Shown here: positions 24,801 to 41,900 of the stretch, in pieces
Layout of the letters: the number at the start of each line of letters is the position of its first letter
How positions within the stretch are numbered: position 1 is the stretch's first letter
NCBI GenBank assembly: GCA_964035795.1
Contig: OZ038326.1
Coordinates: forward strand, 5,321,062 to 5,385,061
DNA length: 64,000 nt
Origin: Pterobdella sp. o SKG-2022
Lineage: Eukaryota > Annelida > Clitellata > Hirudinida > Piscicolidae
Direction: 5' to 3'
The notes under the pieces: generated by a model
What the model was told of the DNA's origin: nothing
Databases searched by the model: none
The model's input: only the letters and a program-made list of their open reading frames with translations
Program-made: the position numbers and the translations under genes

Positions 24801-27256
24801 TACAACACGACATTTCTTTATCTCCCACGAACCAGACATACTCAGGGTAGGGGAACCCCGAGGCTTTGCACTGTATCTTCAGGGTTGTTCCTTCGTCTAT
24901 TTCTACTTTATCCTTTGGCTGTTCTTGAATTTCTAGAGGTACTTTGATGATGAGGTTTTTTAATTTATTTTTTCGGTTTTTTGATTTAATTGCTTTGAAG
25001 TTTTTTTTTACTCCCCCCATGTTCCGCCGTTTAGGTTAGGAACGTACCCTATCTTCATCATAAGGCTGCTAGTGTTGGTCTTAGGATGTTTCTTTGCATA
25101 TTAAGAACTTGTCCTAAGAACCTAGTCTGATGAGAGCAGACTGATGAAACAGTCTGTGTGGGTTCTTTCAAAAAATTATCTTGAAACAAGATAAAATTAG
25201 TAAATCCAAAAGATTACTGGAGGACAGAAAAAGTTCGTTTAGATTTGTACCCTGAAAGGATAGCAGCCCCACCAACTAAAAGGCCTAAACGCTGGGGCAT
25301 AGATGCCTTTTAATGTCTTGCCTTGGACAAGTGCCTTTTAACGTCATGCCCAAAGTTTGCTTTAAAGTTCTATTGATTTATAGCAATGATTATTATTCGA
25401 TAATTTGAGTAGATTTAAACAAAAATTTTTATTATTCACAAATACGTTTTTATGATCCTATTTTATTTGTAAAAATTCTGTGCTCATCATCTATATCCTT
25501 ATGGAAATAAATTTAAAAAACTCTTTTTCCGATTAAATACATATAACATACAATCTCTACCGTGAGATTGGACATAGAGAAGAGGTCGCGCTAACTTAGC
25601 CTGGTCGAGGTAAATGCATAGCTTCTCTACAGTCATTCCCTGAAATTGAGAATAAATTATTTTTAATGCATTTTAAACATTCAATATGGAATTTTTTTCA
25701 ATCTTTTAGGTGTCTTGATGAAGTAGAATATACAACTCAACTATAGATAGATGAATCTAGTTGCACCTCACAATGTCAATATTAACAATTAGATTTGATG
25801 TTATATTTATGTATATATTATACATCTCTCAACTACGTATTCTGATGTCTCAAACCACTATATATGGACACCTAATGAAGTAGATACAATAAGAAGAGTT
25901 CCAAGTACCGTATACAAATTGATTATGCTATATAAAATTCATTATATAGATAATTATAGTTAAACTTTATGATTATAATAAATGAACTCTACTACTATAA
26001 AACTACAAATAATCTCTGTATTTATATGACCATAAGGTCAAGTTTGTGCAGTAGTCTCTTGGAGGGACTGCCATGCAGACTCTTGTAAAGCTCTTGACTG
26101 CACTCTTCCCTCTCTACGTCTCTGATAAGGTGGAGGGATGGTCGTGGTGATTTGTGAATAATAAAGTAATGATATAATAATAAATTAACGAAAAGAATGA
26201 TATTATAAAATAATAATAAATGATAAAGAAAAATAACTAAAACAATAGTAATAATAAAAAATTATGAAATAAAAATAAAGAATAAAATGAAAAAAATAAT
26301 TATTAGATAGTGAATAATTATCTGTCGAATTTGAGAGGTCTTAATAGGTTTGTTGAAACGACGAAAAGCGATAACTGTAAGTCTAACTTTAACATGAAAA
26401 GTTTTCATTTTTAATTGAATTTGATTTATTATTGAAGTGCATATTACTAATTTATACTCGATTTATTATTTAGGTATGGATCATACATTTAAATCAAACT
26501 CATAAGTAAATTTCAAATTACTTGTTTTTAAACGTTTTGAAAAATTTCAAAGCAAAAATTTTCACTAGTTTTTAGCGCAGACCAGAAATATTTATATAAC
26601 AAACCTCGTACTTCAAAAGTTCTTTAAAACCACATAACATGTGCATTTATGTTTATTTGCAGTTTTAAAATGAAAAAGCTGAAGTCTAAACTCTCATCTT
26701 CCTTCATGAATAAATATCACTATTATATTAGTGAGAAAGCATTTACTATGTGATAAAAATCAAGAAAATTATTTGAATTACGTTAATTTTTTTTTTAATT
26801 TAAAATAATAATGATTGAAACTTTTTATCTATTTGAAAACTAGTTTACTAATTACTAGAAAAAGCCTATAAATATCAATAAAAATTAATCCTATTTTTAA
26901 ATTTAATAAATTATCCAAATTATATTAAAAATAAAAAACATATAAAGAAATTATAACAAAAACTAACCAATTAGAGCTAATCCTATTATTAGAATCATTA
27001 TAAAACCACTTTAAGCATTAATGAGTTGTAGGAAAGAAATGCAAATATTAAATTATTCAAAACATTAACTAAGCTTTTCTTCAAGTTTTCTCACACCACC
27101 AAATGATGTTCATGAATTCTTTTACCTGAGGAGGTATGGTGTGTTGGAGAGGACTTCAACCAGGGTTCTCCAGGTTGAGTTTATATCCAAGGAATCGCAC
27201 AGCTCTTTAAACGTTTTATCTGGGATTTCTGATATCTTAGATCCTTTTTTGAACAT
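18816..27256 (-). CDS. MALT1: MALT1-like paracaspase (death domain, Ig, caspase-like, Ig)
   Basis: MALT1 is the cytosolic scaffold and Arg-specific protease of CARD/BCL10 complexes that drive NF-kB signalling. Sixteen exons keep phase to give 681 aa: 27126-27256, 26031-26121, 25561-25639, 24770-24992, 24321-24441, 23740-23863, 23421-23471, 22953-23093, 22360-22473, 21748-21840, 21252-21326, 20656-20758, 20260-20373, 20034-20127, 19428-19627 and 18816-19107. Residues 1-100 form a death domain (WRTLVEVLS, GSPSKRLLHKL). Two Ig-like domains follow (about 120-215, LKIQCKASGFPYPEYVWF and GTYSCRI; and 216-320, YQWFHNNE and GRYQVRV). The caspase-like domain (about 321-520) starts at KDKVALILGNSNYRS. 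The catalytic His is in YCLGHGF (residue 397) and the catalytic Cys in ILDVCRK (residue 446). The last part matches the post-caspase Ig3 region (YFSNVLALETSV). It is shorter than human MALT1 (824 aa) at the C terminus. The last two splice choices are the least certain. Confidence 0.92.
20168..20205. repeat. One arm of a fold-back element
   Basis: GGTAAACAAACACAAAGTAT matches the outer arm of the copies at 18526-18625 and 59090-59210. No opposite arm is evident, so this is a solo or broken copy in a MALT1-like intron. Confidence 0.5.
20981..21103. repeat. Fold-back element with ~30-bp inverted ends
   Basis: The left end AATTACTGTAAATTATTTGA plus ACACTAAAGG recurs inverted at the right end with one or two differences (CCTTTAGTGTTCAAATAATT plus TGCAGTATTT). 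The inner part carries ACAAAGCTTTTCGTTAAC. It lies in a MALT1-like intron. Confidence 0.82.
22045..22165 (-). mobile_element. tRNA-derived SINE, 5'-truncated
   Basis: This is the reverse complement of the body and box B of the SINE at 24129-24290: AGATCGACTTTTAGTCGC at one end, TTAGCCCAACG in the middle, and GAACCCGGTT near the box B side. Box A is missing. It lies in a MALT1-like intron. Confidence 0.75.
23128..23265. repeat. Fold-back element next to a MALT1-like exon
   Basis: The arms CACAAAGTATTTATCACAAA and its complement-like TTTATAAATACTTTG enclose AGCTTTTCGTAAGACGAACT. It starts about 35 bp from the acceptor of the exon at 22953-23093, and the flank (GACGTAGAATAGCCTGAATC) resembles that of the copy at 59090-59210. 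Confidence 0.72.
24129..24290 (+). mobile_element. tRNA-derived SINE, full length
   Basis: The head reads TAGCTCAGCTGGTAGAGCAT (box A) and AGGTTCAATCCCGCG (box B). The anticodon-like stem-loop TTAGA-TTAGTTA-TCTAA would present AGT. The body follows and ends in CTGAAAGTCGATCT plus an A-run, the usual SINE arrangement transcribed by RNA polymerase III. The tail and related copies make a functional tRNA gene unlikely. Confidence 0.85.
25016..25375. repeat. ~350-bp dispersed repeat, copy 1
   Basis: This begins CCATGTTCCGCCGTTTAGGT and aligns along its length with 55975-56280. It holds a perfect 7-bp hairpin, CAGACTG-ATGAAA-CAGTCTG, and near its end the complement of TGGGCATGACGTTAAA, which is also found at 39409-39424. 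It lies in MALT1-like intron 3. The class is unknown; a SINE or LINE 3' part is possible. Confidence 0.7.
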
Positions 27257-27734
27257 TTTTGGTATCAATTTTTGTTCACTTTTAGGCGATTTTTTTAGAT
27301 TGTATTATGGCGGAAGTCTAAGTTGGGGATTTCCATTTAATTTTAGAAAGTAGAATACCAGTTATTAAAGCACTTTATTTATAATTAATTTTTACTACTC
27401 ATATAAACACGAGATATGTATTTTATAAATTTGTATTACAAAATGAATTTTACATTACAATGAACACCCAATTTAAAGAAATATAAAATTCTCCAAAAAA
27501 ATAAAATGAAGCTTTAGAACACACAATGCACGAAAAATAAAACTAAAATCAAAGTTTTTTTCCAAAAATATTTAGTTTATAGATGGTTATTCTGCCATAA
27601 AAATCATAGGACTGGTTAAAAACGATTTTAATTCGGTCAACGGGTGTTTCGTTCTCTGTTTTAAACTCCTGTGGATTATTTTAGAACTTAATAGTAATAA
27701 TGATCTACACTAGCCACCATCAAGCGAATATGTT

Positions 27735-27790
27735 TACGAACACAAATAAATTTTATTGAGATACAAAGCTTTTTGAAAAACTAAGTAGTA
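27735..27790. repeat. One arm of a fold-back element
   Basis: AACACAAATAAATTTTATTG then GAGATACAAAGCTTTTTG is nearly identical to the left arm of the copy at 31530-31655. The right arm is absent. Confidence 0.6.
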
Positions 27791-27885
27791 ATAATAAAGA
27801 CGTATAAGTAATATCATTTAAAAAAATATTCACAATAAGCTTTTATTTTTAAAAATAATAATAAAAAAAGAATAAAATTATGAAA

Positions 27886-28953
27886 CTAACAAATAATAAT
27901 TTCAAAAATTAATAAAGATAACATTAATCGTGGCCTAGAAACTCCTGAAGTTAATGCCACTTTAACCTTATCCATAATTGTATTGTATTGACTACAGATA
28001 TAAGCAACATTATCATAGTTTTTAATTATCAACCGATATTTAACCTGTTCTGAAGATATGTTTTCGGGATAGAAGTTCATCATTGAAACCCATTCGTTTT
28101 GCGCATCTTTTTATGTGTTTGGTGGAATTTATGTGAATAATGTATATAGATGTTATTGATATTTAGTGGTCTTGAATTTCACTGGGTTAAACATTGGTAT
28201 GATGAAGCTTGTATACCATTTTAATTATTATGGTTATTTTTATTATTAATTTTTTTATCATGATTATTTTCATTATTATTCTTATCATAATTAATTATAA
28301 GTCATTTTTTAAATGAAGATTTAAGATCATTTTTTCTCATTAATTTATGCTTTTAACATCATAGAGTTGGAAAATTTTATTAATCTTAAAACATGTCTCA
28401 TGATCTTAATCATATCAGTCAATCAAATACTTTATTGCCAGTTTTATCATATGAAAATTCTTCTTATAGTAAACCATTAAACATACTTCTTCCTAATAGC
28501 TGGCAGTTTTTCCCAGCAAACCCTCCCTGGAACATTATCAATACATTTTCCACTGCCACCTCTTGATTGCCAAAATCTATCTCTATGCTTTGTGGGGATC
28601 CCTGAAGAAGTAGATCGAAGCTGTCTCAATGGACTAATACTTCTTATCAAGCAGTTTTTTTGTTTGAGGATTATTTTAGTTATAAATATACCAATTAGTT
28701 CTGATAAAACTCAGAAATAAGTAAAGAATTGAGAAATGAATCAGATCAATTTGTATAAAAACCTTCATTCAAAATATGAATAAATAAAACAAAAAAAGAA
28801 AAAATTGAGATTTACCTGGTCAGAATTCCAACATGTCTCCTCATTATTGTCAAGAAGAAACTTTTTTCCAAACTGGTTTGTGTCATTGTTCAGCACAGAG
28901 CTCACTCTAGTTTGTTTTAATGTTAATTTATTCTTATCAAATATAGTTATCAA
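27886..28953 (-). CDS. NR2C2AP: NR2C2AP-like protein (start unresolved)
   Basis: Human NR2C2AP (TRA16) is a small single-domain protein with a discoidin-like beta-sandwich fold, reported to bind nuclear receptor NR2C2. Three exons are clear: about 28816-28953, 28487-28601 and 27886-28106, joined in phase 0 and phase 1. Diagnostic stretches are TRVSSVLN, QFGKKFLLDNNEETCWNSDQ, IMFQGGFAGKNCQLL and MMNFYPENI. The frame continues upstream of the first clear codon only to a TTG, so the true Met is probably in a short upstream exon I could not place. The visible part encodes about 157 residues against 139 in human. It is transcribed towards the MALT1-like gene, about 600 bp upstream of that gene's start codon. 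Confidence 0.85.
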
Positions 28954-30412
28954 ATTATAAGTTTTTACTTATTTTGAAATAAAATGTTTGGATTTTAAAA
29001 AGTATGTTTTTTCTTTTAATCATTGTTTCAGTTTGTTAAAGATCAATAAATTTGAGGTTTTATAATGAAATAAAAAATTTTATTTTAATTTGAACAGATT
29101 CTTTTTAATAATTTTTTTGTTGCTCCTCACGAAACATTAATAACAAACTATTGAACCAATACTAATTTCCCAGGTAATAAAAAAATCCTTATAAAAGAAC
29201 GTATTGAATCCTGAAATATCCCCCTACCTTAGTCTCGTGTTTTTAGAAATGATTGATTTCATTCTAAATCTCTTTTTAAATCAAAAGTAAACCTTGATAC
29301 ATATGGCGAACTTAAAAAGTATATCATGGTAGCTCAAATTATGAATAATTCTCAGAAAAGAAAAACAAAAATAGGTTGGACGTGACGATGCTTATTAAGG
29401 AAACACGGTCTAGAGATTCGTATCCTGTATTTCTTGAACGCAATAATAACTATATGTAATGTGTGTGTTTGTGAGTTTAGGTGTTTTTTCCATATATTAC
29501 ATTCTAATGAGATATACAAAAAAGATTATTGATAAAAATTGAATTGAGTAAAGGCATTGTTGGAATGTATTACGCTTTAAACTTAATATATTTGTGAACA
29601 TCTAGAAAACCTTTGACAAGATAGGTTTTTGAAATGATGGGTTGAATTTTGCTAAGTGTATATCTATATGGACTTTCATATGACATATTTATTTCGGTTT
29701 TATTTTATAATTTTGAGGTCTCTAAAAGGATTTTGGACATTATTTTAAAGAATTTTTCAAAGAACCTTATTCTTTTGAACCCATCATAAATTATAGTTTT
29801 TGTAAAAAAAAAAAAAGATCATTTAAAAACCGTCAAGTTTTTAAAACCTGAAAACATCTCATAAATATAATGGCACCAACGCTTTTTCCATAGTTGATTT
29901 CTATATTAACTATCTAATTTATTGTTATAATTTGATAAAAAACATTAAATTGTCCGTTTCATTTGTATTATGCTTATCTATTCTGATTAATCGCCAACAT
30001 ACAATGCTCATTATATACACATATACGCCATAAAGCAGAAAAATTGCTAAATCATTTTTGAGAAATCTTATTAAATGGCTCTCTAAAAATTTTCTTCATT
30101 AGATAAAATATTATTACATTATTATTTTTAATTTTTTAGGCTATTATTTGTCGATAACACGATGTTGTAAATTATGTTTTCGAAGTTAATTTTAGGGGTT
30201 TAAACGTTCGATACTGAAACTTGATATTGTTTTAAATGTCCAGAATGGATTTTTAGATTGAAAAAATAAACTGAATTTTATAAGGTTTTGTGAAGAATTT
30301 TCCAAATTGTTATTTGAATAAGAGTGACTCGCTTCATAAAATATATAGTAGTTGATAAAATGGCGAGAAAGAAATGAAGATTCTACTTGAAGAATAAAAA
30401 CAAAGGTATATT
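28954..30412. other. Divergent intergenic region, NR2C2AP-like / TMEM26-like
   Basis: About 1.4 kb between two genes pointing away from each other, so both promoters should lie here. It is AT-rich, with an A-run near 29803 and no repeat I recognise. Confidence 0.5.
30356..30370 (+). promoter_or_regulatory. YY1-like word upstream of TMEM26-like gene
   Basis: AAAATGGCGAGAAAG lies about 50 bp before the proposed start codon. It resembles the AAnATGGCG core. The upstream ATG inside this word opens only a very short frame. Confidence 0.25.
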
Positions 30413-35603
<5,191 letters not shown>

Positions 35604-35882
35604 TTTATTTATAATTAGTTAAAAAAAAAACTCTAATTAATTGATAATTATAAATTAAATACAAGGATCATTAAATTTATAAATTTTAAGTATATTTTCT
35701 TTGTTCACCAATTAATTCCATCAACTACAAGCTACTTTTCTGTTGCACACACATTCATTTAAATATCTTCACATTTTTATAAAATGCCCGTAGTAATAAA
35801 AAGCAACTTATCATTATTTTTTGTTATATTAAAGGAAGAGAAACTACTTTTCAAGAAATAATTTAGATTTGAAGACATTGTA

Positions 35883-36120
35883 GGCCCGTATAGCTCAACT
35901 GGTAGAGGATTAGACTAATTATCTAAAATTACTGGGTTCGATACCATGTGAGCTGACAAATAGCATCTGTTCTACAGTGTGTTTTCGCTACATTTAATTT
36001 TTAGCGAACGCTTTGATCTATAAGGAAAAGCGTTCAATAAATACCCCATTACATTACATAACTAAAGTAGGGCGCCTCTAAATGGGTATCACAGGCGCTT
36101 CATGAGGGTTATATATATGA
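35883..36120 (+). mobile_element. tRNA-derived SINE with a different body
   Basis: The tRNA-like head (about 35883-35957) reads CCCGTATAGCTCAACTGGTA (box A) and CTGGGTTCGATACCATG (box B), closely like the head of the SINE at 24129. The anticodon-like loop is CTAATTA. The following body (AGCGAACGCTTTGATC, AGGGCGCCTCTAAATGGG) differs from the other family. The outer end is approximate. Confidence 0.72.
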
Positions 36121-36289
36121 GAGCAAGTCATATGACAATGATTTTTTAGATCAAATCTAAAAACGGTTTAAAGATCTAAAACTGGATATAGAGAGATTAA
36201 AGGTACTTTGCAAAAATGGATCGTGTTTTAAAGACATTTTATAGACCTTCTACTGATGAAAAAAAAAGTGTAACTTGTCTTATTTAACA

Positions 36290-36425
36290 AACTTTTTGAA
36301 CACAATAGTTTTTATTATCAAATAAAAAGCTTTTCGTTAACAGTGCAACATTTTCAAGTACTTGAAAATGTTGCACTGTTAACGAAAAGCTTTGTACTTC
36401 GTGTCTTATTTCGTCTTGAATATAA
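36290..36425. repeat. Fold-back element with a perfect 68-nt palindrome
   Basis: Positions 36326-36393 form a perfect palindrome with no spacer: 34-nt arms meeting at CAAGTACTTG and starting AAAGCTTTTCGTTAACAGTG. Outer sequences pair poorly. It lies about 330 bp from the assembly gap. Confidence 0.85.
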
Positions 36426-36722
36426 TATTTTAGAAAGAAAGGTGATAGAAATTTATTATAATCAACTTAAAATTTCCAAAAAAGTTAGTCTCTTTATAAA
36501 ATACCGCATTTAAACCTCGAAAACAATAAAAAACCACAATATTTACGTATAAATCTGTTTACGGTTATGAAAAAAGCTCAATCGAAATGCATATAAAAAA
36601 CATCCCGAGTCAATTAAAAATAAAATGTCTATTTTCGAATGCATTTTGAAAGAAAGTCACCAAAAAATCCACTTTATAAAGCATCCTCAATATGAATAGG
36701 TGTCTTCAAGTTAAAATTGAGT

Positions 36723-36922
36723 NNNNNNNNNNNNNNNNNNNNNNNNNNNNNNNNNNNNNNNNNNNNNNNNNNNNNNNNNNNNNNNNNNNNNNNNNNNNNN
36801 NNNNNNNNNNNNNNNNNNNNNNNNNNNNNNNNNNNNNNNNNNNNNNNNNNNNNNNNNNNNNNNNNNNNNNNNNNNNNNNNNNNNNNNNNNNNNNNNNNNN
36901 NNNNNNNNNNNNNNNNNNNNNN
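36723..36922. other. Assembly gap (200 N)
   Basis: Exactly 200 undetermined bases, probably a scaffold gap of placeholder length. Any open frame across it is meaningless. Confidence 0.99.
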
Positions 36923-37829
36923 AGACGATGAGAGAATTTTGTATTAATTAATACAACCTTAACCCTCTATAGCAAAACCAAGCTTATACGAAAATTTGGT
37001 TTTCCGTTGTCTTCATGTATTAAGAAACAACATATATATGACGTGAAACTTCAGAACTAAGTAACAAAAACATTGTTTAGAAATCAATAAAACCAGGTTA
37101 ACGATATAATTCATAAATATAAACAAGATGATTTATACTTGAACAAGTTAACTAATAGTGATACTTAAAAATACTTTTAACATCTTAAGCGACGAAAATG
37201 CTTGGAAAATGAGAGAGGTGCAAATAGTTGACTTGTAACTATTGTTTTATAAAGCATTATGAACAATTCTATAACATAGTGTAATTTAACGGTATAATAT
37301 GGACAATAATAAAGAGGATAAAATCAATATAAATAAAAATGAAATCAATAATAATAACAATACTAATATCAATATAAATGAAAAAAAATAATAATATCAA
37401 TAATAATAACTACAATAATTCAATGCAACAGCAATGCATGGTAGTTGTAACTCTTGCTTAGATTAAGCAGCAAAATTATAACGAATTATGATCATAAATT
37501 ATGATTCATTTGATAATTTAAATTTATTAGTTAAAATAAAACCAAAAAAAATTATTAAAACTTCAAAATTTTTATGTTAACAACCGTCACCATTGTTATT
37601 CCGTCGTCATCATCGTTACATACCTCCATAATCTTCATCATTATTATCATTACTAACCTACCTTTCATATTATCTTTCCGTTGAAAGCTTACAAAACAAT
37701 TTGAAACCAGCAGTAACGATGGGAGAAATAGGTTTGAACTTGAAAGTAATTATTGTTGAATGAGTTGAATTGATGGAGTTACAATGATGCGTCAACTTAC
37801 AGATCAACAGTAAGAACCAACATCCTCCA

Positions 37830-38040
37830 CAGAAAATAAAAGTTCAGCCAACATCTTTAGCAAAAAGTGTGACTCCAGCCAACATCTTTAGCAAAGTGTG
37901 ACTCCAGCCAACATTCTCAACACAAAGTGAAACTCAAGCCAACATTCTCAATACAAAGTAAGACTCAACAAAAAAGAACTCAAACTAACATTTTCAACAG
38001 AAAACAGTACTCCAACATCTTCAACAAAAAATAGACTTCA
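37830..38040. repeat. Minisatellite, ~30-36 bp unit
   Basis: Degenerate tandem units built on CCAGCCAACATCTTTAGCAA / AGCCAACATTCTCAACACAA plus AGTGAACTC-like spacers occur about six times. Confidence 0.75.
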
Positions 38041-38939
38041 ACGGAGATGTTGGGTAGGTCAACATTTTTTGTGGTTCGTGAAGCTTACAATAACAGAAAT
38101 TTAAAACAAAACCATAACTTTTAATAATAAAAAATTACTCTCAAAATATAAAAAAAATGAAGTATTAATTTATTAATTAAAAAATTACTCTGAATTTGAA
38201 AATATGAAATCACATACAAATGCTGGCTCACACACAACATCACAACAACCACGCCTTCAACTCAAATGACAAAGCACATGGATATGGTCTTGGGAACATC
38301 GACAAATTTAGTGTAGTAACGTTGTAAAAATGCTATGAGATATGAAGAAGCCGACGTCAATAGTAGTAGCAGTAATAATAATAATAATAAAAAGAATAAT
38401 AATACTATTATTATTATTATCACCATTATCATTATTATCATCATGAAGATCATAAAAACTTGAATTTTTTAAAATAACAAGATATAGGAACAAAAATATA
38501 TGTATAAACGATGGAAAACTATAAAAGATTGGAATATTCAACTTTTTATATAACTAAATATATTCTTAATTTTCCCTTATACATACTTGAAGCAAAATCT
38601 CTAAATAATTTAAGCGCAAAGAACATCGAACCATTATCAGGGCGTATACACAAGGATTACAAAATGTCGTGTTATCGTTGCTCGGCTGATAACTGTCCCA
38701 ATCACTCGTAGTAACCATTATTGAATATCACTTGAGATATAACAAAAGAGCAATAATAATAACAATGATGATGATAATAATGATTATATTAACAATAGTA
38801 TTAATAATCAAATAATAAAATTATTATTGTTAATAATAAGAATAATAACCAAAAAATATCAATAATCATGCGAACAATAATATCAATAACAACACACAAT
38901 CAGCCCAACACGGAACACGTGGCAAGGCACAGAAGCGCA

Positions 38940-41900
38940 TTAAACCTCCTTAGCATTCTCATCATCAGCTCCCTCTATCCTTCTCTCAGTCTCCTCATCA
39001 ATGGCCGACTTCTCTTTCTCGTTCTCCACATCCCCGTCATTGAAATCGTTGTTCAATGCCTTCTTATCGAGATTGTCGCCGTCATTGGCTGCGTCGGGAA
39101 GGAGTGGCTTAAACTGGCCATCGTCCTCTTCTCCTTTGTTCTCCGCGCCCTCTGCGTTTGTTCGTGGTGATATTCTTATTATTATAAATTTATTATTATT
39201 ATTATTTATTCATTTATTATTATTATTATTTATTATTACTATTACTATTATTATTATTATCATCATCATCAGTATTATTTTATAGTTTTTTTGTATAATA
39301 ATCATGTAGACTAAACACTCTTGAAACTCATATCCTATCATCTCATTTGTAATTATATTACTATTAAAGTTCTTTCAATAATATATTCATAATATTAATA
39401 TAATGATCCTGGGCATGACGTTAAACTGCACCGAAGACAGCGTCTCCAATTTGAGACTGCTTTCCTGTTATAACCTGGATAACAGTAGACTTCGGTAACA
39501 GGTATCGACAAACTGATATTCTGGTATCGTTGTCATTTGGCTTGGCGGAGGATCATTCGTTATTGACAACGGCAAGGCAAACTGCCCAAGTGTGGGAACG
39601 GCGGTTCTTGAAATCCGATAGTTTCAAGTTGGACGTTAGCTTGGGCTGGCAGTTCTATGAAAACTTTGTCCCAACTAAAAATGGCTTTCATTAGCCGACT
39701 GCTGTATACCCCAGCTACTGGGACGCCTACAGCAGTATAATCTAATATTATTATTTATTATTTATTCATAATTATTATGAATAAAAAACCCTGATACACA
39801 TAATCTAAACTGAATCAATACAAAACGCTATCCAACACAGATTAATTATTGAAAACACATTCAAATGTCTCTATGAAACCTGCATAACAAAACCAATACA
39901 ACCAAACCCACGTCACAGAAACAACACAAACAAACAATCCCCAAGTAATATAAACCAACAAAAAATTTCCACGCAACACAAACCAATACATGTATCAACC
40001 TTCCCACATAACACAAGCATCAACCGTCTGTACCACAAACACCAATCTTCCCACCAAACGCACAGCAACATACAAAACCAACCTTCCCTTCCTTCAGGAG
40101 CCTTGATCTGACCCTCCTTGTTGCCCCCCTCATGGAAGCCACCTTCTCCTTGACTCCTCTCTCCCTTGCCCTCCTCTGCCTCCTGTGTATGTTTGTTTTT
40201 ATGTATTTATGGTGATGTGGTGGTTATAAATTACTTTTGTTTTTATAATGGTTTTATATTAATGATATGTCGCAGAATGTTTTTGGTGGGGTAAGAACAG
40301 ATTATTTTTGTTTTTATTGTAATTTTGTGATGATGATAGTATTAACGACCCATTGTTTGAACAGCTGCGATGGAAATAATAACTAAAACAACAAAAACAC
40401 ATCATCATCATAATGTACGCTATTTTTATTTCAATAAAAATATACAAAACACCAACGCCAACATATTGTATACCAATATACAATATCATATGAGAATGAC
40501 TACGGTGGCAACATCAAGAGACATAACAGAAACAATGAAAAAAAATATGATAAAAAACATAACACAAAAAATATAAAAGATAGGATACAAAGCAACAAAC
40601 ACAACGGCAACATTGGAAACAAAACGAAGCATAGCAACAGATACAACAGAAACAATGAAAATGATATGATAAAAAATAACAAAGAATCCCACATCAAGCT
40701 TGGGGGGGTTGACTTGCTCCGCTTGGGGAGAACTGTCCTGTCCCTTGAGTAGGCCTCCTTGCACCAGGGAGGAGTTTCCCTTCACCTTGTCCACTGGTGT
40801 GTTTGTGTGTTTTTTTATATCGTTTTTTTCAAATTTTTTTGTTTAATCTTCATTATTACTACCATCTTCGTCATCATCTTCACTATCGCCATTATTAAGA
40901 AGGTAAGATTCATCCTTATTATTATTAACATAGTCATCATATTATCATTATCATGTTCGTCATGCCACCCAATGATCACCTGGCTCAGCTATTTGCAGTT
41001 TTTGGTCTTCTGCTTCCTTATTCACTTCTTGGTGTATTTTCTCCGTCTTCTATTCAAATTTACGAAAACAATTGGTTAATAATAAAATAATAAAACTATA
41101 ATAAAAATAACGAAATAATACTGAAAAAAGGATGGAAATAAAGAAAAAGATGAGATAAAAAGTGACGAGTAATCTGATGAACACCACAATACACAAGGCA
41201 ATGAACTAAATTCACAGCACTACAACAACCCCTTATGACGCATCAACCTTCGTGGATTTGGTAGGACTGGCTTCAATTTTCCTCTTGCAGTTGGCTAGCT
41301 CATCTGTTGATTGTGGTGGTTTTTATCTCAATATTGTTTGAAAATTTAATTGCCTATTTACTGGACGATTTTTTTTACTACTTTTATTATTATTATTATC
41401 ATTATTAGTAGTAATAACAATGATAGTTGCTCTAAAATTAGCAGCTTTAGAGTATTAGTAGTAGCAATTATAGTAGTAGAAATTGGAGCCTTAAAACCAA
41501 CCAACTCAACTTCTCCGACACACTGAAGCAAAAAACAAGCAAAAGCCATTTAATATTTTGATGCAAGTAATTAAGACAATAGGAAAGATATGAAATGATG
41601 AAAAGCATAGACTAAATATATGACTACACTTAACTGCTAATGAAGACTTGCTTACATTCTATAGTCACACTACTTAAACTCTGAAGCTATACTTTAAAGG
41701 TATTGATCAATCAAACAATAATCCTAGAAAACAATATAAATAACAATAAAATAAAAATAATCAATAATCTTCATAAAAATAATATTAACCAAAATAATAA
41801 TAACATAAACAACTATAATAATAATAATAAACATAACAACAACAAAACCTTTAATAGTGGCCATGTCATTCTGGCACTCCTGCTCCTTGACACTAAGCTT

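Larger units (their letters stand above)
35604..38939. other. 3' intergenic region with SINE, fold-back, gap and minisatellite
   Basis: The TMEM26-like and GOLM-like genes converge here. Contents are listed separately: SINE at 35883, fold-back at 36290, assembly gap at 36723-36922 and a minisatellite at 37830. The rest is AT-rich, with many ATT/ATA trinucleotide runs. Confidence 0.5.

Noticed and set aside
36692..36947. Open frames across the run of N
   Set aside because: They exist only because N has no stop codons.
38511..38711. Short frame ending in a Cys-rich stretch (MSCYRCSADNCPNHS)
   Set aside because: No signal peptide, splice pattern or homology; too short to support in AT-rich spacer.
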